Below are positions 8,369-21,900 of a stretch of 60,973 nt of DNA, piece after piece. The stretch's first letter is position 1, and every line of letters starts with the position of its first letter. The DNA comes from Chitinophaga pinensis (GTDB lineage: Bacteria; Pseudomonadota; Gammaproteobacteria; Burkholderiales; Burkholderiaceae_C). The notes below the pieces were generated by a model, which was not told the origin of the DNA, searched no databases, and saw nothing but the letters and a program-made list of their open reading frames with translations. The translations under genes were made by a program, and so were the position numbers. The DNA is taken from the NCBI GenBank assembly GCA_943326015.2, contig CALPRQ020000024.1, positions 1-60,973 of the forward strand, in the 5' to 3' direction.

Positions 8369-10482
8369 AGGTCGGTATAGGGCTCGCAGCGGCCTAGCAG
8401 GGCGCTGTGGGGGCCGGCATCATCCAGATGACCGCGCTCGAAGACAAAGATCTGGTCGGCATGGACCAGGGTGGACAGGCGGTGGCTGACGATGATCACC
8501 GTGCGGCCGGCGGCGATGCGACCGAGGTTGCGGATGAAGATGGCCTCGCTCTCGGGGTCAAGCGCGCTGGAGGCTTCGTCGAGGATCAGGATGCGCGGCG
8601 AGGGCAGCAGGGCGCGCGCGATCGCCAGCCGCTGGCGCTGGCCGCCCGACAGGTTGCCGGCGTTTTCTTCCAGCAGGGTGTCGTAGCCCTGCGGCAGGCG
8701 CTCGATGAACTCGTCGGCACCGGCGGCCTGGGCGGCGGCAATGATCTGCTCGAAGCTGGCGTCGGGGCGCGCCATCGCGATGTTCTCGCGCACGCTGCCG
8801 CGGAACATGAAGTTGTCCTGCAGCACCACGCCGATGCTGCGGCGCAGGTGGGCCAGGTCGATCTCGCGGATGTCGACGCCGTCGAAGCGCACCACGCCTT
8901 CCTGCACCGGATAGAGGCCCTGGATCAGGCGCGTGAAGGTGGTCTTGCCCGAGCCGCTGCGCCCGACCACGCCGACCACGGTGCCGGGCGCGATGTTGAG
9001 GTGGATGCGGTCGAGCGCGGTCGTGCTGGCGCCCGGGTAGCGGAAGGTGACGCCGTCGAGCCCGATCTGGCCCTTGAACGCCGGGCGCAGACCGCCCGAG
9101 GATTTGCGCTCGGGCGGGTGATTCATGACTTCGCCGAGCATCTTGACCGACAGCGCGGTTTCCTGGTACTGGTGCACCAGGCCGACGATCTGCACCAGCG
9201 GGCCGACCACGCGGTTCGACATCATCTGGAACGCGATCAGTGCGCCGACGGTCAACTGCAGGCTGAAGACATCGAGTGCGCCGATCGCAATCACGCTGAC
9301 CATCATCAATTTTTCCAGCAGATGGGTCACGGTGCTGGCGGCGATCGACATGCGGCCGACGCCGAAATGCATCTGGATGCTGGTGGCCGAGTACTGGTCC
9401 CAGAGCTTGCGCTGCTTGGGCTCGATCGCCAGCGACTTGACGGTCCGCATGCCGTGGATGGTCTCGACCAGCATCGACTGGCGCGTGCCCTCGGCGTTGT
9501 AGAGTGCCTGCAGCCGGGTGTTGAAGGGCTTGATCAGCAGCACCACGATCAGCGCCATCAGGCCCGAGAAGCCGAACACCACGGCCGCGAGCTTGCCGCT
9601 GTATGACACCAGCAGCGGGATGAACAGGATCAGGCCGATGGCATCGAGCGCGGTGAAGAACAGCTGCCCGGTCAGGAAGCCCCGGATCGACTGCACCTGC
9701 TGCATGTGGCGCACGATGACGCCGGCGGTGTGGCTCTCGAAATACTCGATCGGCAGCGACAGCAGCTTGCCGAAGGTGCGTCGTGCCAGCCGGATGTCGA
9801 TCACGTTGGTCGCGTGCAGCAGCAGGGTCTGGCGCATGAAGCCGAAGCCGGCCTCGAACAGCAGCACGCCAACGATGGCCACCGTCAGCACGACCAGGGT
9901 CGAGTAGCTTTCGTGCACCAGCACCTTGTCGATGATCAGCTGCGAGAAGATCGGCATGCCCATGCCCAGCAACTGCAGCATGATGGCGGTGATCGCGATG
10001 TCGCGGAAGGCCTTGCGCTGGCGCAGGATCTCGGGGATGAACCAGCGCAGTCCGAACGGCTGGTTCTCGTCGAGCAGCTTGTGCTGGCGCTTGAGCAGCA
10101 CCAGCGTGCCGGACCAGCTGGCCAGGAAGTCGGCCTGTTCGACCAGACCGATCTGGCCGCTGCCGGCCAGCGGATCGAGCATGGCCAGCTTCGGGCCGCT
10201 ATCGCCCGGCTGCACGCCCGCGATGATGACCGAGCTGCCGTCGCGCCGGCGCGCCAGCAGCGGAAAGACGTCCTTGAGCTCGACCAACTCAGCCCAGCTG
10301 GAGTCGACCCGCTGGGCCTTGAAGCCCAACTCGGCGGCCATGCGCAGCAGCAGCTTGTCGTCGGGCTCGCTGGCGTCGAGCGCGTATTCATGCACCAGCC
10401 GCTCGGGCAGTGCCTGGACGCCGTGGTGCTGGGCAATCGCGGTCAGGCATTGGAGGGTGGAGTGGCGGTACTCAGGGGTCAT
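8341..10482 (-). CDS. Type I secretion ABC transporter/ATPase with C39-like domain (HlyB type)
   Basis: A 713-residue inner-membrane exporter. The N-terminal ~130 residues resemble a peptidase C39 domain but have no Cys-Gly catalytic motif, as in HlyB-type transporters that bind RTX substrates without cleaving them. A six-helix membrane domain follows, then the nucleotide-binding domain with Walker [10 protein letters not shown] (about 506-514), signature LSGGQRQR, Walker [13 protein letters not shown] and the switch His in VSHRLSTL. The start at 10482 is preferred because upstream codons in the same frame do not match the family. It is divergent from metH across 231 bp in which no riboswitch or clear promoter could be recognised. 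The exported protein is probably encoded elsewhere. Confidence 0.9.
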   Translation of the reverse strand: MTPEYRHSTLQCLTAIAQHHGVQALPERLVHEYALDASEPDDKLLLRMAAELGFKAQRVDSSWAELVELKDVFPLLARRRDGSSVIIAGVQPGDSGPKLAMLDPLAGSGQIGLVEQADFLASWSGTLVLLKRQHKLLDENQPFGLRWFIPEILRQRKAFRDIAITAIMLQLLGMGMPIFSQLIIDKVLVHESYSTLVVLTVAIVGVLLFEAGFGFMRQTLLLHATNVIDIRLARRTFGKLLSLPIEYFESHTAGVIVRHMQQVQSIRGFLTGQLFFTALDAIGLILFIPLLVSYSGKLAAVVFGFSGLMALIVVLLIKPFNTRLQALYNAEGTRQSMLVETIHGMRTVKSLAIEPKQRKLWDQYSATSIQMHFGVGRMSIAASTVTHLLEKLMMVSVIAIGALDVFSLQLTVGALIAFQMMSNRVVGPLVQIVGLVHQYQETALSVKMLGEVMNHPPERKSSGGLRPAFKGQIGLDGVTFRYPGASTTALDRIHLNIAPGTVVGVVGRSGSGKTTFTRLIQGLYPVQEGVVRFDGVDIREIDLAHLRRSIGVVLQDNFMFRGSVRENIAMARPDASFEQIIAAAQAAGADEFIERLPQGYDTLLEENAGNLSGGQRQRLAIARALLPSPRILILDEASSALDPESEAIFIRNLGRIAAGRTVIIVSHRLSTLVHADQIFVFERGHLDDAGPHSALLGRCEPYTDLWNQQTSHM

Positions 10483-10713
10483 GCCGAAATCTGGACTCAG
10501 GTTCTGTGTCGATTGCCGGGGGCAGGGCGAGATACCAGCCGAAAAGGATTTGATCGGGCTGGAGTGGGCTCGAATAAAATTGCACGTTCCCAAGAAGCGC
10601 TGCAGCGTCCGATTATCTTTGTTTTCGCAAGGGGTCAATCGCGACGTCAGGCTTGGGTTTCCCTGTCTTTAACGGCGCTTGCCGGATTTTCATTAGCCTC
10701 TCAGGTAAGTGCC

Positions 10714-13476
<2,763 letters not shown>

Positions 13477-13482
<6 letters not shown>

Positions 13483-15021
13483 GCCGACCAGGCTGCGCCG
13501 GTACTGCATCGCCTCGGCCAGATGCGGTATTTCGATCCGGTCCGCCTGGGCCAGGTCGGCGATGGTGCGCGCCACGCGCAACGCGCGGTGGGTGGCACGC
13601 CCCGACCAGCCCAGCCGGGTCGCGGCCCTTTGCAGCCACTGGGTGGCCTGGCTGTCGAGCCAGGCGTGGCGTTCCAATGCGTCGCCGGCCAGCCACTGGT
13701 TGGCCTGGCCCTGGCGGGATTCGGCGCGCTGGCGCGCGGCCAGCACGCGCTGTCGCACCTGGGCACTCGCTTCGCCAGGCGCCGCGCCCAGCAGATCCTG
13801 TGCCGGCAGCGCTGGCACCTCGACCTGCAGGTCGATCCGGTCCAGCAGCGGCCCGCTGAGCTTGCCCTGGTAGCGCGCGACCTGGTCCGGTGTGCAGCGG
13901 CAGGCCTTGATGCGGGAGCCCAGGTAGCCGCAAGGGCAGGGGTTCATCGCCGCCACCAGCTGGAAGTGGGCCGGGAACTCGGTCTGGTAAGCCGCACGCG
14001 AGATGCGGATCGATCCCGATTCGAGCGGTTCGCGCAGCGCTTCCAGCGCGTGGCGGGGGAATTCCGGCAGTTCGTCCAGGAACAGCACCCCATGGTGCGC
14101 CAGCGAGATCTCGCCCGGTCGTGGCGGTGAGCCGCCGCCCACCAGCGCGACCGCGCTGGCGCTGTGGTGTGGCGCACAGGTCGGACGCTGACCCCATTGC
14201 TCAAGGCTGAAGCGGCCCGCGAGCGAGGCGACCGCCGCGCTTTCCAGGGCCTCCTCGTCGCCCAGGGGCGGCAGCAGACCGGCCAGCCGTTGTGCCAGCA
14301 TGGACTTGCCCGAGCCGGGCGAGCCGACCAGCAGCAGGCTGTGGCTGCCGGCGGCGGCGATCTCGAGCGCGCGCCGGGCGGCGGCCTGGCCCTTGACATC
14401 GGCCAGATCGGGGCCGTTGCCATTGGCCTTGGCGGCTGCGGCTTCGACCCGGTGCCAGCCGTCGTCGTCCACGGCCGCTGCCGCCAGCGCGCTGCCGACG
14501 GGCGCGAACTGGCGCGTCACATCGAGCAGATGGCGCGCGCGCCAGACCTGTGCACCCCTGGCCAGCGCCGCTTCCTCGGCGCTGTCGGGTGGCAGCACCA
14601 GTCGCGTGGCGGCGCCCGCACCAGCCTGGCGCAGCGCCAGCCCCATCGCCAGCGCGCCACGGATCGGCCGCAGCTCGCCACCGAGCGAGAGCTCGCCTGC
14701 GAACTCGTGTCCGGTCAGTCGCCCGGCATCGAGCTGCCCGCTGGCGGCCAGGATGCCGAGCGCGATCGGCAGGTCGAAGCGGCCCGAATCCTTGGGCAGG
14801 TCGGCTGGCGCCAGGTTGACCGTGATGCGCTTGTTGCCTGGAAATTCGAGCCCGGCGTTCTGGATCGCCGACCGCACCCGCTCGCGCGCCTCCTTGACCT
14901 CGGTATCGGCCAGCCCGACCAGCGTGAAGCTGGGCAGTCCGTTGGCCAAATGGACCTCGACCTGCACCGGCCGGGCCTGCAGCCCCAGCAGGGTGCGACT
15001 CTGCACCAAAGCAAGACTCAT
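13477..15021 (-). CDS. comM: ComM/YifB family Mg-chelatase-like AAA ATPase
   Basis: A 514-residue protein of the YifB/ComM family. In transforming bacteria ComM is a hexameric helicase that drives branch migration of the incoming DNA strand. It has the N-terminal Lon-substrate-like ChlI domain (starts [19 protein letters not shown]), Walker [10 protein letters not shown], the [15 protein letters not shown] loop, Walker [12 protein letters not shown] and the Cys-rich [18 protein letters not shown] segment before the C-terminal domain. The start at 15021 matches the conserved family N-terminus, although the frame is open further upstream. It converges on metH and is divergent from glnK; possible transformation competence is an inference. 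Confidence 0.92.
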
Positions 15022-15174
15022 GGCTGGTTTCCTCCCTGTCCGCTCGGACACCCCCTGAATAACGCCCATTTTTGGTGCATCAATGTGGTGAATCTGGCGC
15101 TGGACTGGCTTCATATTAGCCGGTCGAGGGCGGTTCAGGGGCACTCCAGCGCGCCGGATTGTGGGAGAAGTAGC

Positions 15175-15190
15175 TGGCACGATCCGTGCT
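15175..15190 (+). promoter_or_regulatory. Sigma-54 promoter of glnK-amtB
   Basis: TGGCAC-GATCC-GTGCT carries the GG (-24) and GC (-12) dinucleotides with the required 10 bp between them, 42 bp upstream of the glnK start. Only the first base of the -12 element departs from the TTGC consensus. A TGGTGCA half-site at 15073-15079 could belong to an NtrC enhancer, but no complete inverted site is evident. Confidence 0.75.
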
Positions 15191-15210
15191 TGTAGAAAGT
15201 ATCGCATTAA

Positions 15211-15570
<360 letters not shown>

Positions 15571-15599
15571 TTCATTTTTCCCCCTCAGGAGAGCACAAC

Positions 15600-17066
15600 A
15601 TGAACAAGAAGTTATTGAGCCTTGGACTCGCGTTGGCCACGACGGCTACGCTGGCCCAGGACGGCGGTGCCGCCGCGACCGCGGTCGCCCAGGTGGCTGA
15701 AGCAGCGGCTGCCGCTGCGCCTGCCGTCCCGGTGCCCAACAAGGGTGACACCGCCTGGATGATGGTCTCCACCCTGCTGGTGATCCTGATGACCGTGCCC
15801 GGCCTGGCGCTGTTCTACGGCGGCCTGGTGCGCAGCAAGAACATGCTCAGTGTCCTGATGCAGGTCATGGTCGTGTTCTCGCTCGCGGTCGTGCTGTGGT
15901 TCATCTACGGCTACAGCCTGGCGTTCACCGAGGGCAGCGGCTTCATCGGCGGCTTCGATCGCCTGTTCATGAAGGGCATCTGGGACAACGCCGCCGGCAG
16001 CTTCGCCAATGCCGCCACCTTCAGCAAGGGCGTGGTGATCCCCGAGATCGTGTTCGCCGCCTTCCAGGCCACTTTTGCCGGCATCACCTGCGCGCTGATC
16101 GTCGGCTCCTTCGCCGAGCGCATGAAGTTCTCGGCCGTGCTGTTGTTCACCGCGATCTGGTTCACCTTCAGCTATCTGCCGATCGCGCACATGGTCTGGT
16201 TCTGGATGGGTCCTGATGCCTACAGCTCGGCCGCCGTGGTCGACGAGATGACCGGCAAGGCCGGCCTGATCTGGCAGTGGGGCGCGCTGGACTTCGCGGG
16301 TGGCACCGTGGTGCACATCAACGCCGCCGTCGCGGGCCTGGTGGGTGCCTACATGGTGGGCAAGCGCATCGGCTACGGCCGCGAATCGATGGCGCCGCAC
16401 AGCCTGACCCTGACCATGGTCGGTGCCTCGCTGCTGTGGGTGGGCTGGTTCGGCTTCAACGCCGGTTCCGCACTGGAAGCCAACGGCTTCGCCGGCCTGG
16501 CCTTCATCAACACCTTTGCTGCCACGGCCGCCGCCGTGCTGGCCTGGTGCCTGGGCGAAGCGCTGATGCGTGGCAAGGCTTCGATGCTGGGTGCCGCTTC
16601 GGGCGCCGTCGCCGGCCTGGTGGCGATCACCCCGGCTGCCGGCAACGTCGGCATCGGTGGCGCGCTGGTGATGGGTCTGCTGTCGGGCTTTGCCGGCCTG
16701 TGGGGCGTGCATGGCCTCAAGAAGCTGCTCGGTGCTGACGACTCGCTCGACGTCTTCGGCGTGCACGGTGTCTGCGGCATCCTGGGTGCACTGCTGACCG
16801 GTGTCTTCAACAGCCCGGCGCTGGGTGGTCCTGGCTTTGTCGCCGACTGGTCGACCGCCACCATGGTCACCGCCGCCGACTACTCGATCGCCGCCCAGGT
16901 CTGGATCCAGGCCAAGGCCGTGCTGCTGACCATCCTCTGGTCGGGCGTGGTGTCGGTGGTCGCCTACAAGGTCGTCGATCTGCTGGTTGGCCTGCGCGTC
17001 AGCGAGGAAGCCGAGCGCGAGGGCCTGGACATCAGCAGCCACGGCGAAACCGCCTACAACCGCTGA
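15600..17066 (+). CDS. amtB: Ammonium transporter
   Basis: A 488-residue Amt/Rh-family inner-membrane protein that conducts ammonium as a trimer. It has a cleavable N-terminal signal and an Ala-rich linker (residues 1-50) before the first span starting DTAWMMVSTLLVILMTVPGL, eleven predicted spans, and the paired pore histidines in GGTVVHINAAVAG and FGVHGVCGILG. The C-terminal tail (about 460-488) provides the GlnK contact region. A ribosome binding site (AGGAGAG) precedes the ATG. A strong terminator follows at 17085-17120, so glnK-amtB is a closed two-gene operon. Confidence 0.95.
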   Translation: MNKKLLSLGLALATTATLAQDGGAAATAVAQVAEAAAAAAPAVPVPNKGDTAWMMVSTLLVILMTVPGLALFYGGLVRSKNMLSVLMQVMVVFSLAVVLWFIYGYSLAFTEGSGFIGGFDRLFMKGIWDNAAGSFANAATFSKGVVIPEIVFAAFQATFAGITCALIVGSFAERMKFSAVLLFTAIWFTFSYLPIAHMVWFWMGPDAYSSAAVVDEMTGKAGLIWQWGALDFAGGTVVHINAAVAGLVGAYMVGKRIGYGRESMAPHSLTLTMVGASLLWVGWFGFNAGSALEANGFAGLAFINTFAATAAAVLAWCLGEALMRGKASMLGAASGAVAGLVAITPAAGNVGIGGALVMGLLSGFAGLWGVHGLKKLLGADDSLDVFGVHGVCGILGALLTGVFNSPALGGPGFVADWSTATMVTAADYSIAAQVWIQAKAVLLTILWSGVVSVVAYKVVDLLVGLRVSEEAEREGLDISSHGETAYNR

Positions 17067-17084
17067 TCATCACCGCGTGATCGG

Positions 17085-17120
17085 ATGGCCCGTCCAGCCC
17101 AGGCTGGCGGGCCATTTTTT
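17085..17120 (+). terminator. Rho-independent terminator after amtB
   Basis: A stem ATGGCCCG(T)CCAGCC / GGCTGGCGGGCCAT with one bulged base and a two-base loop is followed by six T's. It starts 18 bp after the amtB stop and lies upstream of the DUF1840 gene. Confidence 0.85.
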
Positions 17121-17186
17121 CATCCAGGATTCGAGCAACGGTGCCACAATGGTTTCAAACCGAACTCAACCGAGAAGGAGGAGACC

Positions 17187-17510
17187 ATGCTGTACCGTTT
17201 CAAGTCCAAGGCCAGCGGCGATGTCGTGATGCTGGAGCCCAACGGCAAGCAACTGCTCGAAATCCTGGGCAAGGACCCCGCGGGGCCGGGCATCATCCTG
17301 CCCGAGCAGATGCCTGGAGCGGTCCAGGCGCTGCGCGACGCCGTGTTCGAGGAAGAGGCCGAGCACCAGCGCGAGGTGCAGGAGGCGCTCGCGCGTGGCG
17401 AGGACACTCCCGATCCGAACCGCATCACCTTGCGCGTTCGCGTGACGCCTTTCATCGAGCTGCTGCAGCACAGCATCCGCGAGCACACCGAGGTGATCTG
17501 GGGCGTCTGA
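17187..17510 (+). CDS. DUF1840 family protein
   Basis: A 107-residue soluble protein that matches the DUF1840 family of unknown function, common in betaproteobacteria. Characteristic parts are the start MLYRFKSKASGDVVMLEPNGKQLLEILGK (two beta strands and a helix), an ILPEQMPGAVQALRDAV helix and the end RVTPFIELLQHSIREH. No signal peptide or membrane segment is present. The start at 17187 follows a strong AAGGAGGAG ribosome binding site, so upstream in-frame ATGs are not used. It appears to be a single-gene unit between the amtB terminator and a convergent small frame. Confidence 0.88.
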   Translation: MLYRFKSKASGDVVMLEPNGKQLLEILGKDPAGPGIILPEQMPGAVQALRDAVFEEEAEHQREVQEALARGEDTPDPNRITLRVRVTPFIELLQHSIREHTEVIWGV

Positions 17511-17513
17511 GGA

Positions 17514-17698
17514 TCAGTCGGCGTACTGGCCGGCGGCGTCATCACGGCCTTGAGCTTGGCTGTCTGATCGGCCACGAAGGCCTTGTGCTCGGCCGGCTCG
17601 ATCCGCTTGTCGGTCGCGACGCTGGCGCCCAGCGCTTCCTGGCGCTTGGTTGTGGTCTCCTGGTCGAATGTCTGGTGCATGAATGCCCGACCGTCCAT
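17514..17698 (-). pseudogene. Possible small protein gene with one frameshift
   Basis: The 308-bp gap between the DUF1840 gene and the pseudouridine synthase gene has a minus-strand frame with protein-like composition: FDQETTTKRQEALGASVATD then EPAEHKAFVADQTAKLKAV. The frame would run on through the antisense of DUF1840, but a one-base shift in the GC-rich stretch near 17530-17540 would end it as AGQYAD-stop at 17514-17516. Start candidates are the ATGs at 17698 and 17680, both with weak ribosome binding sites. I do not recognise a family. It may be a decayed or sequencing-affected small gene, or chance. Confidence 0.3.
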
Positions 17699-17818
17699 GA
17701 TTCCAGGTGCCCTACCTGACGGCGGACTGACGTCAGCGGGACTGCTGGCTGGGCGGCAGCGGGCGACGGTGCGAAAATCCCGGTCATTTCCTGCATCACG
17801 GCTCCGGCCGGTTCCGCC

Positions 17819-18859
17819 ATGTCCAAGACCCTGTCCCTGCCCAAGCGTCCGCAGTCCTCCGGCGCCGACCAGCCGAAGCCCTATGCCGCGCGCAAGTCGC
17901 GCCCCGCACCCGCCGGACCGTCGAGCGAGCGCCAGGCCCAGCCGCCGCGTGATCCCAGGGTGCAGGGTCAAGGGTCTGTTGGGTGGTCTGGTCAGGACAG
18001 ACCCGCAGCCGGTCGCGATCGTGTGCCTGCGGCCACGCGCCCGCCGCGCCCGGCGGCACGGCCCGACAGCCGCGATGCCAGCGAGCCGGTGCGGCTGAAC
18101 AAGCGCCTGTCCGACCTGGGCCTGTGCTCGCGCCGCGAGGGCGACGAGTGGATCGAGCGCGGCTGGGTGCTGGTCAACGGCAAGACCGCGCAGATGGGCC
18201 AGCCGGTCACGGCGCTGGATCGGATCGAGGTCGCGCCGCAGGCCACGGCGCAGCAGGGCGCGCGCGTCACCATCCTGCTGCACAAGCCGATAGGCTATGT
18301 CAGCGGCCTGCCCGAGGACGGCCACCAGAGCGCCGCCGTGCTGGTGCAGCCGCGCACGCGCTGGAAGGAGGACCGCACGCCGCGCCGCTTCGAGGCCGGC
18401 CACACGCGCGGGCTGGCACCGGCCGGACGGCTCGACATCGATTCGACCGGGCTGCTGATCCTGACCCAGGACGGCCGCGTGGCCAAGGCCTTGATCGGCG
18501 AGGACTCCGAGGTCGAGAAGGAATACCTGGTGCGCGTGCACTGGGCGCCCAACGGTCCCAAGGGCGTCGGCGTCGTGATGCAGAACCCGCAGGCGGTGTT
18601 CCCGCCCGAGCGGCTGGCGCTGCTGCGCCACGGCCTGAGCCTGGACGGCCAGCCCCTGCGCCCGGCGCAGGTCGAGTGGCAGAATGAGGACCAGTTGCGC
18701 TTCGTGCTGAAGGAAGGCAAGAAGCGCCAGATCCGCCGCATGTGCGAGCAGGTTGGACTGCATGTGGTGGGCCTCAAGCGTATCCGCATCGGTCGGATCG
18801 TGCTGGGCAACCTGCCGCTGGGCGAGTGGCGCTTCCTGGGCGAAAATGAAAAATTCTGA
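17819..18859 (+). CDS. rluF: 23S rRNA pseudouridine synthase, RluF/RsuA type
   Basis: A 346-residue protein of the RsuA/RluB/E/F group that isomerises uridines in 23S rRNA. A disordered basic tail (about 1-85, rich in Pro/Arg/Ala) precedes an S4 RNA-binding domain (VRLNKRLSDLGLCSRREGDEWIERGWVLVNG) and the catalytic domain with the Asp in AGRLDIDSTGLLILTQDG. The ending EGKKRQIRRMCEQVGLHVVGLKRIRIG is typical of the family. RluF (U2604) is the best fit from the S4 domain and the extended shape, but RluB/RluE cannot be excluded. It is transcribed alone; the next gene starts 57 bp later with its own strong ribosome binding site. Confidence 0.85.
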   Translation: MSKTLSLPKRPQSSGADQPKPYAARKSRPAPAGPSSERQAQPPRDPRVQGQGSVGWSGQDRPAAGRDRVPAATRPPRPAARPDSRDASEPVRLNKRLSDLGLCSRREGDEWIERGWVLVNGKTAQMGQPVTALDRIEVAPQATAQQGARVTILLHKPIGYVSGLPEDGHQSAAVLVQPRTRWKEDRTPRRFEAGHTRGLAPAGRLDIDSTGLLILTQDGRVAKALIGEDSEVEKEYLVRVHWAPNGPKGVGVVMQNPQAVFPPERLALLRHGLSLDGQPLRPAQVEWQNEDQLRFVLKEGKKRQIRRMCEQVGLHVVGLKRIRIGRIVLGNLPLGEWRFLGENEKF

Positions 18860-18916
18860 GAATAAGAAGTTATATAAATGAGTGAAAATGAACGAATCTG
18901 AAAAGGAGAATCGTTC

Positions 18917-21900
18917 ATGAGGGAGAGAACAGCGATCGCGCTGACCGTCGTCGCAGCGCTCGCGGCTTGCGGCGGCGGCGGGGAAGGGTCGGTCCAGCAA
19001 ACGTCCGATGGCTATCTGGTCGAGAGTGGCCTGGCGCAGAAAGGGCCGTTGGCCCGCGGGTCGGTGGTCACACTCAACGAGCTCGACTCCATCGCGCTGG
19101 CGCCCAACGGCAAGAGCTACACCTTCGAAACCGTTGATGATCGCGGCACCTTCAGGCCGACGAGCAAATTCAGCAGCCCCTATCTGGAGACGACGGCCCA
19201 GGGCTATTACTTCAACGAGGTCACCGGCAACAGCGACCAATGGGTGGCACTGCGCGGTCTGAGCAATCTCTCGGCCAACGCGGACCGGGCCGTCAATGTC
19301 AACGTGCTGAGCGATGTCACCACGGACCGTATCCGCACCCTGGTCAAGGGCAAGCCTGCCATGGCGTTCAAGGCGGCGCGTGTCCAGGCGCAGCGCGAGC
19401 TGCTCAATGCCCTGGGCATCGCCAACAGCGCTGATCTGCTGTCCGGCACGGCGACCACGCCGGCCAATTTCATGGAGCTCGATCTGAGCCAGTCTCGCCC
19501 GGCCGATCAGGCCCTGGCGGCGATTTCGGGCCTGGTGTCCCATGTCGGCAGCGACAAGGCGGGTGGCGTCACGGCCTTCCTGAGCGAGATGGGAGCCGAT
19601 CTCGGCGATGACGGGCTGCTCAACAACTCGATCAAGCTGGGTCGCAGCGTGACGGAGCAGCTGCAGCAGGCGGCGCTGGCCGTCGACCTGGGCCTGGTCG
19701 CCAGCAACCTGAACAAGGTGTATGGCAAGACGCTGTACCGCACAGCCGATCTGGCGCAATGGGTCGACAGTTCGGGCGGTCGCGACCAGGTGATCGACAA
19801 ATACAAATACGCGGTCGAGAGTGTCACCCCCGACCAGGAGAGCCTGTCGCCGGCCTGGGTGGCTGGCATCGATGACGTCGGGCAGTGCTTCTCGGTCAGT
19901 GGCGGCAGCTTGTACAAGGACGGTGTCAAGCAGAACGCGGCGGTGCGGGCGGCCAAGGGCAACCGGTTCACGCTGGGCGTCACGCCGCCCGCGCTGGGCA
20001 AACGGACCGAGTATCTCCAGCGCAGCGCCGCCGTGGCTTCCAAATGCACCGGACAGACCGCAGCCATGCGGTTGCTGCAATATTCGGTAGCGGTCAGCAC
20101 CAGCCAGACGGCGGTACCCGTGCCCGCGGATTACCTGGGCGCCAACCTGCCCGACATCACCGACTACGCCTACACCCCGGTCTATGCCGACCTGGTCAAG
20201 CAGGCGCGCGCCTTCGGCCCGACCGATCACCCCTGGGGCGGGGTGACCGACATCGCACCGGTGGGCAGCGACCTCTGGCCGAGCGGCGACTTCGGCATCT
20301 TCCTGATGACGTTGCCGGGCATGGAGGGGACTTACAAGCTGTCGTTCACGGGCAAGGCCGATGTCGCGCTCAGCTCCTCGTATAACACGACGCTGGCCAA
20401 TTTGCGCTACGACGCGGCGCTCAACCGCACGACCGCCGACGTGGTGCGCGGCTCAAACGCCGACAACCCCGCTGGCGCCCACATGGTGCTGACCTTCAAG
20501 AACACCGGCGCCGGCGTCAAGGATCTGAAGGTGGTGCGGCCGGGCTACGACGCCCTCAATCCGCCGCTGTTCACGCGGGAGTTCCTCGACCATATCGCGC
20601 GCTTCAAGGTGCTGCGTTTCATGGAATGGCTGCGTGCCAACAACAATCCCAGCACGACCTGGGCCACGCGTACCCCGCCCAGTCGCCCCCACAGGTCAGA
20701 GACCGGTGTGCCCTGGGAGCATGTGATCGCGCTCGCGAATCAGACGCAGAAGGACATCTGGATCAACATCCCCGTCGCGGCCGACGATGACTATGTGCTG
20801 CAGCTCGCCAGCCTGCTGAAATCGACGCTCAACGCCGACAGCAAGATCTACGTCGAGTACAGCAACGAAGTCTGGAATTCGCAGTTCCAGCAGTTCGCGA
20901 CCAACCGCAACCTCGCAACCCAGGAGCTCTACAACAACCCGCAATCGCCGCTGGCCTACGATGGCAAGACTCATGTCGATGTCATCGGCTACCGCTACAT
21001 CGCCAAGCGCAGCAAGGAAATCAGCGACATCTTCCGCGGCGTCTACGGCGACGCCGCGATGATGACCACGGTACGGCCCATCTTTGCGAGCCAGGTGGTG
21101 CAGACCTATGTCGCCCAGCTCGGCCTGGATTTCATCAACGATGTCTATGGCCCGCCGTCGCGCTATTTCCATGCCTTTGCCGGCGCGCCGTACTTCAACC
21201 TCGGCGAGCTGCAGCAGGTCGACGGCCTGAGCGTTGACGCCGTGCTGCAAGCCCTGAGCGATTCGGTCACCGCGATGCCCAGGCAGGCCTATTTCGAGAA
21301 GAACGTCGCCTTCGCCAGCTGGTACGGTCTGCCGTTCTTCGCCTACGAGGCCGGACCCGATACCTTCGGCCAGGGCAGCATCGCGGCCAAGAAGGCAGCC
21401 AGCCTCGACCCGCGCCTGCTCGACATCTGCAAGCGCTACCTGAGCAGCTGGTACGCCGGTGGCGGCCAGATGCTGATGTGGTACACCGCTGGCGCCGGCA
21501 ACTGGGACACCCAGTACGGCACCTGGGGGCTGACGACCGACCTCGCGCTCACCGACACGCCCAAGATCCAATGCATCGACCAGACCCGCAACGGCCTGCT
21601 GCCAGCGATCAAGGCCCGCAATCAGGTGCCAGGCAGCTTCGACGCACTGGCCTATGTCGAGAACTTCCCGGACAGCTCGGGCAACTATGCCGAGGCCTCC
21701 AAGGGGCAGGTCAAGTGGCTGCATCCGAACAGCCATGTCGACTACCTGGTCTACGCGCCGCAGGCCGGCAGCTACGGGCTCGTCATCACGGCGGCCGCCG
21801 CCCGCAGCGGCAACCAGATTGACGTGCTGCTCAACAACCAGACCGTGGCTGCTGCCTTCGAGCTGGGCGGCAACAGCCTGAGCACGCCGCTCGACAACGC

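Noticed and set aside
9706-10713. N-terminal extension that would make metH about 1258 residues long, as if the homocysteine domain were fused
   Set aside because: The extra residues are antisense to the ABC transporter and show none of the homocysteine-binding motifs (no GGC or GCCG zinc-site pattern).
17120-20230. A 1036-codon open frame on the minus strand across DUF1840, rluF and the lipoprotein gene
   Set aside because: It is antisense to three recognised genes, has low-complexity shadow composition typical of GC-rich DNA and matches no family; only its part in the 17514-17698 gap looks protein-like.
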